Below the pieces are notes generated by a model. It was given only the letters and a program-made list of their open reading frames with translations, was not told the origin of the DNA and did no database searches. From assembly GCF_030272615.1 (NCBI RefSeq), contig NC_081407.1, positions 265,125,074 through 265,189,073 on the forward strand: a stretch of DNA of 64,000 nt, in the 5' to 3' direction. The DNA comes from Cryptomeria japonica. Taxonomy: Eukaryota > Streptophyta > Pinopsida > Cupressales > Cupressaceae. The position numbers were made by a program, and so were the translations under genes. Shown one piece after another: positions 1-9,817 of the stretch. Numbering within the stretch: the stretch's first letter is position 1; each line of letters opens with the position of its first letter.

Positions 1-335
1 TATTTAAAATAAAGCAATGGACCTTATAAAATATCGAATCGATTTCAAATGCACCCACCGAAACATCTAAAAATAGCTATATTGACCACAGGCACTATTG
101 GTGACCCAGCTTGACTTACTATAAATAGTAAGTACTGGAAACGTGCTAAAAAACTCTAAAACAAAGGCATTATGCACCAAGAGAATTATCAAAATTCATC
201 TAAATAAGTAGATACTGCCAACACAATTGGATAACTGCCTCCAGAGTTCCCTAAACTCCACTCATCAGCCTGCAGGAACTCAATTGAATGGGCTAATGGT
301 CCACCCTATCAATTGGTTAGGAAGGGGACATTATA
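1..335 (-). repeat. 3' LTR of the outer Ty3/gypsy element (cut by the window edge)
   Basis: Aligns along its whole length with 37976-38303 at roughly 85% identity. Read on the minus strand the LTR begins TATAATGTCCCC here and TGTAATGTCCCC in the partner, so the first dinucleotide is mutated. A purine-rich tract (reverse complement of 336-348) lies just outside it, as expected for the polypurine tract. Only the first fifth of a roughly 1.44-kb LTR is inside the window. Confidence 0.75.
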
Positions 336-1131
336 GTCCACTCTTTCCAAGATTGCTTGTCCTCAAGCAATTTAAGCTCTAGATGCTGCAAGATCTGCTC
401 ACTCTTTGACATTGCATCCTCTACTGGTAAGTCCTTCCATTTGATCAAATACTCCTTGATGACCTTCTTTCGAAGAACCCACTCTCCGAAATCAATAATA
501 GATTTTGATATTAAAATCAACTTTCCCTCCTCATCCAATGGTGGTAAAACTAATGAGGGCACCACATTATGCCCGAGTGCCTTCTTGAGCCTAGATACAT
601 GGAAGACATTGTGAACCCTGCTGCTAGCTGGTAATTCAAGCTCAAAGGCAACCTCTCCAACCCTTTAGGTAACTCCAAATGGGCCATAAAATCCGGGCTT
701 GAGCTTCTCTGCTCCACTCTTCGTGAGAGTAGATTGTCTATATGGCTGCAATCTCAAATATACCATATCCTCAACCTCAAAACTACGCTTTATTAGTTGT
801 TGATCAACATACAACTTCTGTTGATTTTGTCCCTGTTGCAGATTTTCCTTCAATGTTTTCACGATATCGTGACTTTTCTGTAACAAGTCTTTTGCCTTAG
901 GCACTCTGTTGTCTCCAAAAATAAGATCCATGAAGTTGGGAGCCTCATACCCATATAAAGCCATAAATTGTGTCATCCTGATAAACATATGATAGGTGGT
1001 ATTGTAGCAATACTCAGTAAGGTGCAGCCACCTAATCCAAGCTCTCTGTTGACTAGAAACATAGTTCTGAGGTACCCTTCCACCCTTTTATTAACTATCT
1101 CTGCTTGTTCATTTGTCTGTGGATGGTAGCT
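336..1131 (-). pseudogene. Ty3/gypsy integrase C-terminal half plus chromodomain-like tail
   Basis: Minus-strand translation gives the integrase motif YHPQTNEQAEIVNK near 1130-1085, then MALYGYEAPNFMDL and VYLRLQPYRQS of the integrase C-terminal region (988-665), then a chromodomain-like end, EYLIKWKDLPVEDA, near 440-400. This fits the 3' end of a chromovirus-type pol, whose integrase inserts cDNA into chromatin. The frame shifts between 665 and 565 and there is no start, so the gene is dead. The sequence stops abruptly at 1131, where a foreign TGTAAAGACC sequence begins. The missing N-terminal part is at 32879-34930. Confidence 0.75.
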
Positions 1132-2769
1132 GTAAAGACCCTTATTAATTCTGACCTGAAGTTTTTCAGTTTTGGCTGAAAGGCATTACGTCAAACACTT
1201 AGCATACCTCTCAAATAAGCCCGATTTCTGATTACTGATATATTTGGGTGCAGTGACCTTCCTGGTTAATGGTTGGAATTGACTGTTTGCTGCAGCTAAT
1301 TTACTGAGTTTGTTTTGATTCTTGTTTGTAAGTTTATGTAATCAAATAAGCATTTGTTTGATGAATGTTGATTTTCAGATTGCATCCAGGAAGTAGAACA
1401 TACACAAACAAGAAATACTTGCAACAAAGCATTGGAAACAAGAGTACTTCAACTAGACTTCATACCACTTCATTACTGATTCAGATATTACAAATCATTT
1501 TTATAAAACATATTGCAGACCTGGTAATTACTCAAAACATGGAATGAATGCACAGAATTGATCCCAGCATCGACACTAGGCATGAAGCACTTAATGGCGA
1601 CTTGTATAAGCTACTCCTAATCTCCCCACGCTTACAATTGTATTCCAGCTTCTGCAAATGTGTGCACAGCTACTGGAGGTTCAAATCTTCAAGTATTAAT
1701 CCACTTTGATACCCACGTCTCCAATAATGGAGTTAGCAATGGAATACGCGCTGCTAGAAAACCACGCAGATTAGAAGGAACTCTTTCCTTGAGCCATGAC
1801 TTTCATATGCTGCCAGCCGCCTCCATTATTCGCCCGACTCACTGTATTTAGATTGGTGTAAGCTTTGTGCGTGTTGCAAAGGGGTCACTTGGTGAAGTTC
1901 TCCTCTCTTCACACCCACGTTTTGTTACTATGGAAGATTTGAAGCCACCACGAACTGGGATAGTGCCACCACAAGGTAATTGAGAGAGAGAAGCTCAGAT
2001 TCGATGCGATTTGGAGAAGAGTCGCTCCCGTATGCCCTAGGTTTGCATCCAGGAAGCGCTTAGGTTTTCGTCTAAGCTGTAGGTGTTGAAAGAAGACTAT
2101 ATCAAAAAATATGAAGTCGTGAATAATGCCCAAAACAACCCTATATTTCCTTATGTATTCGCTTTAAACAAGTCCCGTCATTGCATGTTCATCAAGCCAC
2201 AAAATTAAATCGCTTTCTAACTCCATCGGCTCAATAGTAATAAAAATTATTGATTCCACTTCTCGACCCAATTCCTTTGTATCGCATTTTCTCCAAAAAA
2301 ATTCATACATTAAATTTAATGTTCTCACTTGATGTTAGGAAAAATATCGTCCAAGTCAATTATTGCCCCATATTAATATTAAGTGGGTTCACCATTAATT
2401 AAATATAAAATTAGATATAAATTTACACCCATAGGCTCTTTCCATATTTAATTAACGACTTATTCCCTTATTTAATTTGCTCTAGCCTCTGGGAATAAAC
2501 TAAGGCTAGCAAATTAATATTAAATTGAACACTAGGCAACGGGGTACATTACAATAGCTCATACTAGGAGTTGTTGGTGAGGAAGTTTGCACTCTCTAAC
2601 AATGCATAATAAAATATACTAGGTATATCCTATCCTCTTTTGAATAAGGAAATCTCATATGTTGTTTGACTTGATCAAATGAGACAACCTCAAGGTTCTA
2701 ATTGTCAAGTCTTGACAACACTTAGGATAACTCAATGAATGACGTGATTTGTTGGTAATCACAAAGGGA
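1131..2769. other. Gene-free DNA beginning with an LTR-like terminus
   Basis: No convincing protein-coding signal was found. The first bases, TGTAAAGACCC, resemble the reverse complement of the LTR ends at 50724 (GGGGTCCTTACA) and 53793 (GGGGTCTTACA), so a fragment of that LTR family may start here in minus orientation. Its other end was not located. Short open frames at 1365-1547, 1660-1851 and 1909-2133 have no recognisable motifs. Confidence 0.4.
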
Positions 2770-2774
2770 CTTAC

Positions 2775-2972
2775 TATTAGAATAATATCTTTGTCTTATT
2801 TGTTTCTATTTTGTTTAATGGTCAATATTGTGTATATCTTGTATAATTAGGTTCTTTCTAATTCTGACGAGTTTCTTATTAGAAACTTCGTTCATTGTAA
2901 TTCTATTTAATGATCGGTTTGATCATTAGTAAATACATCAAATTTTTATCAATTACTTGTGTTACAGTAATA
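2775..2972 (+). repeat. 5' LTR of the copia element
   Basis: 198 bp, from TATTAGAATAATATC to GTTACAGTAATA, immediately followed by the primer site. The terminal inverted repeat is TATTA/TAATA. It is about 96.5% identical to 9589-9812 over the shared length. Confidence 0.92.
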
Positions 2973-2990
2973 TGGTATCTGAGCTCAGGC
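2973..2990 (+). promoter_or_regulatory. Primer binding site, tRNA-Met type
   Basis: TGGTATCTGAGCTCAGGC directly abuts the 5' LTR. The TGGTATC core is complementary to the 3' end of plant initiator tRNA-Met, the usual primer for minus-strand synthesis in plant copia elements. Confidence 0.88.
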
Positions 2991-3886
2991 TAAAATTTAG
3001 TTCTTTTTTCCTGTGTCTGTTCGTATGCATGTGGGTTCTAACGTGATTCCTCTTCACGTTTTTTCGTCTCAACCTATCTGTTCACTCTGCAAATTTCGTG
3101 ACTCGGGCTTGTAAAAGTTTTTTTTTTCGCGATCTGTTTTCTGCAAAATTATGACCTATGTTAAGCTTTTTCGCATGTCTGAAATTGCGCCTGTCTTCTT
3201 GAGCGACGAAAATCAGTTTGGCGGCGTGATTCTTTGTAACCTTCGCATTCTGTGTCTATTTCGTCCCGTGGTCTGCAAATATTCACGCGATTTGGAGTTT
3301 TTCTGCGTAATCCTCTTTCTACTCGCGGATTCCTTTTTTCTCGCGCGACGTCTGTTTTTGGTCACGTCACGCCCTAGTAATATCCTGCGATTTGTTTTTT
3401 CTGCACACACGGGTGCAGTATTTTTTGGGCCTATATCGCAATTTGCGTCGATGCCCATCTCTGTGTGCGAAGGAGTTTTTGTGATTTCTCTCTGAGTTTT
3501 TCACGATTTTAAGAACATGATTCGTCTATTTTATTTACGCTTGCGAGACGCAATTGTTTCATTGTGCACGACCCTCAGATTCTGGCTAGGGTTTGACATA
3601 TTTTTGCAACTAGGGTTTTCACTATAACACTCTGGGTTTTAGTCCAATTCAAAAACTGAGTGCATATTCTTGGTGGGTTTTTTGAAACCTCAACTGGGTC
3701 ACCGTCAGATTTTTTTTGGGTGCACAATAATCCGTACATTGAGATCCGTGCCAAAAATATTTTCAAAAGCTGCCTCGAAATCAGTGCCTGTTTTCTGCCT
3801 CCATTCTCTTGCACTTGTCGCGTTTACATCTGCCTCGATATTCATGCCATTATTTGGTCAACCAACTTTGACCTCAGTTTTCCATA
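2991..3886 (+). other. Untranslated leader of the copia element
   Basis: Roughly 900 bp between the primer site and the gag ATG. It is T-rich and contains several TAGGGTTT-type motifs (for example near 3587 and 3611). The open frames here (3151-3495 plus, 3213-3458 minus) lack domain signatures and are not called. Confidence 0.6.
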
Positions 3887-4773
3887 ATGGCATCTTTGAC
3901 GAATATTCTGCTCGAGGGCAATCAGAAATTCAATGGCAAAAGCTACAATACTTGGAAACAGCGGATGCTCACCATTTTTGAGTATCGCGTTATTGATCAG
4001 TTGGTTCTTGGAAAGGCCACCCATCCTACTACAACCGGTCTTGAACAGACAAAGTTTGATGAACAAAATCGTGAAGCTGTCATGCTCATCAAGCTCCTAG
4101 TGACCGACAATCAGCTTCCTCAGATTCCTTCCAGTAAAACAACTGCCGAGATATGGGAGCATCTCAAGATGCTGCATGAGACGTCTGACAAGAGTAGAGC
4201 CTTCTTTCTGAAAAATATGCTCTTTTCTATTGTCATGGATCAACGCAAATGCCTTCAGGATCATCTCAATCGGATCAAGGAAATCTGTGACCAGTTGGAA
4301 GCCATCGGCCGGAAAATAGAGGAGGACATGGTCATGATAACTCTAAAGAGCTTACCAAAGTCCTACGAGCATTTTGTCGAAACAATCAACATCACCTCAA
4401 CTGGTGTTGATTTGAAGTTTGCTGATCTTTGCACTAAACTTCTGCAGCAGGATTGGTGGAAGCAGCAGTTCGGTAGCGGTAATAGCTTATCCTCTTCAGA
4501 ACAAGCATTCACAGCTAAATCCTTTCAGAAGGATAAAGGCAAATCACAATTTTCTCTGTCTTCTCAGCAAAAACCCTCTGCTCCGTCATCAGAAGGCTCG
4601 AAGAAGAAAAATGTTCAGTGCAATTACTGCCATAAGTTTGGTCATATGAAGCTTGAGTGTCGTAAACGCTTGGCTGCACAAGCTAATCAAAGTGGGTTGC
4701 AACCGAAAGCAAATGTAGTAGAGAACATTGAGCAGAGCGAGTCTGCCTTTTACGCCTTCATGGCTAAAAGACC
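3887..4773 (+). pseudogene. Copia gag (capsid/nucleocapsid), cut off by a solo LTR
   Basis: Starts at ATG 3887. The first 180 or so residues form a copia gag (UBN2-type) domain: the YNTWKQRML motif near residue 20, then AEIWEHLKMLHE and a DHLNRIKEICDQLEAIG segment. A CCHC zinc knuckle, CNYCHKFGHMKLEC (CX2CX4HX4C), lies near residues 245-258 and would bind RNA during packaging. The ancestral gag-pol reading is broken after codons ATG GCT AAA AGA by the LTR at 4774. The present open frame runs on to a stop at 4787-4789 inside that LTR, giving about 300 residues, of which the last five or six are LTR-encoded. The domain itself is intact. Confidence 0.9.
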
Positions 4774-6349
4774 TGTTGTCATTTTATGACACCCTTGGTC
4801 CATCAGTGAGAACTGATCAAAGATATGTTCTATGGACCAGCGCAGCCTCAGTTGATCAAAGAGAAAACAATAGAATCATGAAGTGTGAAGTGTTGCCTTG
4901 TTCGGAGGAAGTTCCTCCCTTGGCCTTTTCTTCTTCCCCGGAACTTCGGAACCTTGAGGTTCTGAAGTTCTTTTCCCTTTGCCTTCTCCTGTTCTCCTTC
5001 TTCGGAACTCCAAAACCTCGAGGTTCCGAAGTTCTTTCTCTTTCCCTTCTCTCGCTTTTCCTTCTCCGGAACTCCGGAACCTCGAGGTTCCGAAGTTCCT
5101 TTCTTTTTCCCTTACTCGGAACCCTGAGGTTCCGAAGGTCCCTTCCCTTCTTCTCTCCGGAACTCCGGAACCCTGAGGTTTCGAAGTTCCCTCGTAGCCC
5201 TTCTTCCTTCTTTTCTTCGGAACTTCGGAACCCCGAGGTTTCGAAGTTCTCTTCCGCGCTTCCCCTTCTTCTCTCTGGAACTCCGGGACCTTGTTCCTTC
5301 CCTTGTCTTCCTCACTTCGGGAGTCCGAGCTTCCGAAGTCTCCGGACTTCCTTCCGATTGGCGACACTTTCGGATGGCGTGATCGACACTCAAGGCTTTA
5401 AATGCTTTGACAGTTTTGGTGACTTGTGCACTTTCTTTTGTGGAGCCACAAGGGTGCATTAAATGTTTTTGGCAGGATTTCCATCAAGGGAGGTACGGGG
5501 CCATGCTTGGTGACTTATGTCATGTTTGACTTTGGAAGGTTAGTCAATCCACCTTCTCAGGATTGCCCTTTGTGGGTATGGCTAGGTTGCTTGCATGTAC
5601 AAGTCAAGTGCATACACTTCCCTGCACTCCCAGACTGACACACAGGGGTCATGATCACTCTTATAACCATTTTTCCATATAAAGGCTGTTAAGCCTCATT
5701 GTAAAGGGTTCTCTCCCTGCTGCCTTGAGCTTTCCTATGCTCTTTCTCTTCTCTTGAAGATTTGTAATTATTTTTGCATTTCTGCAACTGTAAGTTTGGC
5801 CTTTGGCCTTTGAATGAATTGAAATTACATTCTTGCCTTCCTTCAACTTATGCATGCTGTTTATGTTTCTTTACCTTCATCATAAGTGTATGTTTTGTGG
5901 CTCTTCTCTCCATATATGCTGTGTTAACTTGTTTTTCTAAGTGTGACTTGTGGGAATCCTTCTCCCCTCTTGACACTTAGCAAATTCTAACCTCCATACA
6001 TGCGTTTGGGTCACTCATGCAACTGAAGTTTGTGCATCTCTTGGGTATTTCAGTTGATTCCTCGTGTCATTTCGGGTGGGGAGAGGAACAATCTCTTCTT
6101 GGTGCATCACCTCCTTTTATTTCAAGCATTTCTCTCTTCCCTTTACCTCTGCAATTTGTTAGGATAGGCCTAGGAGTTAGTTTTGAAGTGTTGAGTTGGT
6201 TCAACACCTACACTTGGATTGAGAAGGAAGCCGACCTTCTCTGGAGATTCAACCCCCTTGCGCAAGGTCCCACACTTTGGGGTTGTTTCCATGTTTCACA
6301 AGGTTGTTGAGTTGATAGCTCAGCAAGGGTGCGAGCTTTTGTGATAACA
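4774..6349 (+). mobile_element. Solo LTR (1576 bp) inserted in copia gag-pol
   Basis: Begins TGTTGTCATTTT and ends GTGATAACA, so the termini are imperfect inverted repeats (TGTTGTCA versus TGTTATCA). The flanks AGACC (4769-4773) and AGACT (6350-6354) are a 5-bp target duplication with one change. The coding frame resumes exactly across it, from MAKR to LADHVKSSAWYID. A TATA-like CATATAAAGG lies near 5676-5685. There is no internal coding region or primer site, so it is a solo LTR left by LTR-LTR recombination. The family is not identified. Confidence 0.88.
4930..5350 (+). repeat. Tandem palindromic repeats in the solo LTR
   Basis: About seven diverged units of 45-68 bp, each with a CCGGAAC..GGAACCTCGAGGTTCCGAAG-type core separated by pyrimidine-rich spacers. 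One unit has the perfect 16-bp palindrome GGAACCTCGAGGTTCC at 5076-5091. The array is near the LTR 5' end, where the U3 promoter/enhancer would be. Open frames over the array on both strands are by-products of the repeats. Confidence 0.8.
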
Positions 6350-6868
6350 AGACTTGCAGACCATGTCAAATCCTCTGCCTGGTATATTGATTTAGGTGCC
6401 TCTTGCCACTTCACTCATCGTCGAGATTGGTTCATTGATTTTCAGCCTTACTTAGATTCAGTTATCTTTGGAGGAGGGGAAGAGTACATCGTTGTTGTTA
6501 AGGGCAATGTGCAGATTCAATCCGGAGGGATGAAATTAATTTTCCTCGATGTGTACTATGTTCCTGGAATGGAACTCAACCTTCTCTTAGTTAGTCAAAT
6601 TCTGAGACATTCTCCTCAGTTCGACGTGACCTTTAGTTCACATCATTGCAGTATCATTGATCGGGAGACACAAACAACTATTGCTATGGGCCTTGAGGAT
6701 CATGGTCTTTTTAGATTAGTTGACCCAGGTTATTCTCATAAGCTTGCCATGGCAGCCAAGCGCTCCTCTGTTAGTACTCTCTGGCATCAGCGGTATGGGC
6801 ACTTAAATGTGCACTATCTTTCTCAGCTTGTTCGAGAAGATCTTGTGATCGGACTGTCAGAGATCTAG
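6350..6868 (+). pseudogene. Copia protease and GAG-pre-integrase region
   Basis: Continues the gag frame after the solo LTR. The protease active-site segment reads WYIDLGASCHFT, where D-S/T-G-A-S is expected; the S/T is now L, so the protease is inactivated. The GAG-pre-integrase motif LWHQRYGHLNVHYLSQLV follows at about 6780-6833, contributing the zinc-binding histidines upstream of the integrase core. A TAG at 6866-6868 ends the open frame. There is no start codon of its own because it was translated as part of a polyprotein. Confidence 0.85.
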
Positions 6869-7805
6869 ACCCAGAACCTCGGAGTTTGCAGAGCATGTCA
6901 GGCTGGCAAATAGCATCAGACTCCCTTTTCAAATGGTGACTCCTGGAGAGCTTCCAAGGTACTTCAACTGGTCCAGGCTAATATTTGTGGACCTATGGCT
7001 ACTCCTTCTGTTATTGGGTCTAGGTATTTTCTACCTTTTGTTGATGATTTTAGTAGAAAAATGTGGGTGTAATTTCTTCATCAGAAATGAGAGGTGTTTG
7101 TTGTTTTTCAAAAATTCAAAGCATTAGTAGGAAAAGAGTCTGGTAATCATATTGTAACTCTTCGGTTTGATAATGGGGGAGAATTTTGTTCTTCTGCTTT
7201 CTCCCATTTCTGTGAACAACATGGCATCAAGCGCCAACTCACTACACCATATGCCCCTCAGCAAAATGGTGTTGTTGAGCGGAGAAACCGCACGATTACC
7301 GAAATGGCCCGGTCTATGCTTGAACACAAGAGTGTTCCGAAGAAGTTTTGGGTTGAAGGAGTTAATACTGCAGTCTATCTTTTGAATTGGTCTCCTACAA
7401 TGGCTGTGAAGAAGAAGACTCCAGAAGAGGCTTGGTCAGGCCGTAAGCTTAGAATCAGTCACCTAAATGTTTTTGGCTCCACTGCTTTTGTTTGGATCCT
7501 TGCTGCTAACCGCACCAAGTTGGATGCCAAGAGCTAGAAACTCATGCTCACCGGCTACAGTGATAATCACAAAGCCTACCGACTGGTTGATATTGAGACA
7601 GATTGTGTCATCTTCAGTTGGGACGTGGTTTTTGATGAGGGTCGAGGGCCATTTCAGCTCTCTCCTCCAGTTATGGATTTCGAGTATCAGCCTTTGAAGG
7701 CTTCTGACTTGGGTGTTCGTCTTCCATTAGGTCCACCTGATGGGGAGGGCTCCAGTTGTTCTCACTCCTGCACCTACACTAGTTCCTTCTCCTGCAGGAT
7801 CACCT
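6869..7805 (+). pseudogene. Copia integrase, broken by stops
   Basis: Same frame as gag. The zinc-finger cysteines (CRACQAGK) appear near 6884-6910. The core has ANICGPM where a catalytic D is expected (now N), then FVDDFSRKMWV, then LRFDNGGEFCS with the second catalytic D (about 7163-7195) and QQNGVVERRNRT with the catalytic E (about 7261-7295). The C-terminal module contains HLNVFGSTAFV and a degenerate end. Stops near 6912, 7072, 7087 and 7535 and a probable frame change around 7740-7800 destroy it. In copia elements integrase precedes RT, as here. Confidence 0.85.
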
Positions 7806-9499
7806 AGACACGCAGCTGCACCACTTGACTTTCCTCAGGATTCATCCGATCTACTGTTTGATGAACCTGATCCTATTGCACCTCCAGCATTTGATGTTGG
7901 CACTTCTACTCTCCGGCCTATATGGTGGGCTAAGACACTTGTTGATATTCATGATGATGAGCTCATCGAGGGTAGAACTGCTCGGAAAAAGAGCAAGCAG
8001 CTTGATTTGTCAATTTTGCTCTCATGGCCAACATTCATAGTGTGTATGAACCTCAAACATACATAGAGGTGAAAGGGATACCTGAGTGGGAACAAGCTAT
8101 GGCGACTGAGCACCAGAGCTTGTTGAAAAATAACACTTGGGTTTTGTCAGATCTTTCTCAAGGGAAGAAATCCATTGGGTGCAAATGGGTCTATAAGGTA
8201 AATTACAAGGTTGATGGTACTTTAGATAAGTACAAAGCTTGTCTTGTTGCCAAAGGCTTCTCTCAGCGTGAAGGCATCAATTATGAGTTAACCTTTGCTC
8301 CGACTGCAAAGATGAGCACCATCAGATTAGTCATAGCCATGGTAGCTCAGTGTGGCTGGAAGGTCCATCAAATGGACGTCAAGAGTGCCTTCCTGAATGG
8401 TGAGTTACAGGAAGAGGTCTACATGACACAACCTCTTGGATTCAAGGTTGCCCGAAAAGAACACCAGATGCTCAAACTGGTGAAAGCACTTTATGCCCTG
8501 AAACAGGGTCCTCGGGCATGGTACATGATAATTGATAAGTACTTCACAAATTAGGGTTTCTAGAGGAGTCTTTCCGACTCAAATTTGTATGTCAAGACTA
8601 CTGGCAGTGATGTCATCATTCTGGTTATTTATGTTGATGATCTGATCCTCACTAGCAGCTCGACATCTTTGGTTCAGGGAATCAAGCAGAATTTATGCTA
8701 GTCTTTTGACATGACCGACCTTGGGCTTCTGCACTATTGCCTAGGTGTTGAGGTTTGGCAGCAGTCTCATGGCATCTTCATTTCTCAGTCCAAATATGCC
8801 AGGGCTCTGCTAGACAAGTTCTGAATGCAGGACTGCAAACCTGCATCTACACCTATGGAGAGAGGCCTGAAGTTGTCGGCCAAATCCGGTTCTCCAATTG
8901 CGAATGAATCCGATTTTAGGCAACTAGTGGGTAGTTTAATATATCTCACCTCCACTAGACCTGATCTGAGCTATGCAGTGAGTTACATATCCCGCTTCAT
9001 GACAACTCCTACATCAGAACATTGGGCTACAACGAGGTGGATCCTATGCTATGTCAAGGGCACTTCAAACTTTGGTATCCTTTATGGACGGACCAAAGAT
9101 CCTAGACTCATCGGTTACATAGATTCGGACTGGATAGGCTCTGTTGATGACAGAAAGTCCACATCTGGGTATGTCTTCAATTTGGGTACAGGTGCAATCA
9201 CTTGGACCAGTAAGAAGCAACATGCAGTAGCTCTTTCCTTGACAGAAGCTGAATATCGAGGAACAGTCAAAGTAGCTTGTGAGGCAGTTTGGCTTTGACG
9301 GATGCTTTCAGACATCCAACTGTCTCAGGCCGGTCCTACACCCCTCTTCTGTGACAATCAAGGGGTGCTGAAACTCGCTAAGAATCCAGTCTTCCATGAG
9401 TGGACCAAGCATGTTGAGCTTCACTATCACTTCATCTGCAAGTTGGTTGAAGATGGATCCGTGGATTTGCAGTATATCCTACAAAGGATCAAACTGTAG
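7806..9499 (+). pseudogene. Copia reverse transcriptase and RNase H, broken by stops
   Basis: The RVT_2-type fingers begin with EWEQAMATEHQSL and GCKWVYKVNYKVDG (8085-8215). The palm motif MDVKSAFLNGELQEEVYM is at about 8373-8424 and the catalytic IYVDDLIL at about 8626-8650, both intact. RNase H follows with IDSDWIGSVDDRKSTSG, SLTEAEYRG and a degenerate C-terminus (9115-9499). One frame runs throughout, interrupted by TAG at 8552, TAG near 8699, TGA 8822, TGA 9297 and the terminal TAG. The catalytic residues are preserved, so the copy was probably functional before the nonsense changes. Confidence 0.9.
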
Positions 9500-9573
9500 A
9501 TATCCTCACCAAGTCCCTACTTCCGGATAAATTTGTTAAGTTTAGGGGGTTGCTTGGTGTAGTAGACAGATTG

Positions 9574-9588
9574 ACCATTAAGGGAGGG
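9574..9588 (+). promoter_or_regulatory. Polypurine tract of the copia element
   Basis: ACCATTAAGGGAGGG lies directly upstream of the 3' LTR, the expected site of plus-strand DNA priming. Confidence 0.75.
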
Positions 9589-9812
9589 TATTAGAATAAT
9601 ATCTTCGTCTTATTTGTTTCTATTTTGTTTAATGGTCAATATTGTGCATAGCTTGTATAATTAGATTCTTTCTAATTTTGACGAGTTTCTTATTAGAAAC
9701 TTCGTTCATTGTAATTCTATTTAATGATCGGTTTGATCATTAGTAAATACATCAAATTTTTACCAATTACCCGTGTTACAAATTTTTACCAATTACCTGT
9801 GTTACAGTAATA
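9589..9812 (+). repeat. 3' LTR of the copia element, with internal 26-bp duplication
   Basis: 224 bp, matching the 5' LTR, with TATTA/TAATA ends followed by CTTAC. A 26-bp unit (AATTTTTACCAATTACC plus GTGTTACA) is tandemly repeated at about 9755-9806 and accounts for the whole length difference. Confidence 0.92.
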
Positions 9813-9817
9813 CTTAC

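Larger units (their letters stand above)
2775..9812 (+). mobile_element. Ty1/copia retrotransposon, full length but decayed
   Basis: It has a 198-bp 5' LTR, a tRNA-Met-type primer site, gag, protease, integrase, RT and RNase H in the copia order, a polypurine tract and a 224-bp 3' LTR. It is flanked by the 5-bp target duplication CTTAC at 2770-2774 and 9813-9817. The LTRs start TATTA and end TAATA instead of TG...CA. They differ at about 7 of 198 aligned positions, plus a 26-bp duplication in the 3' copy. A 1576-bp solo LTR sits between gag and protease; removing it and its target duplication (1581 bp) leaves gag and pol in one frame, which is the ancestral copia layout. About ten in-frame stops in pol make it defective. 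Confidence 0.93.

Noticed and set aside
3151-3495. 114-codon open frame in the copia leader
   Set aside because: Lies between primer site and gag, with hydrophobic low-complexity content from T-rich sequence; a leader, not a gene.
4876-5459. Long open frames on both strands in the solo LTR
   Set aside because: Created by tandem repeats; the repeating peptides follow the DNA units in all frames.
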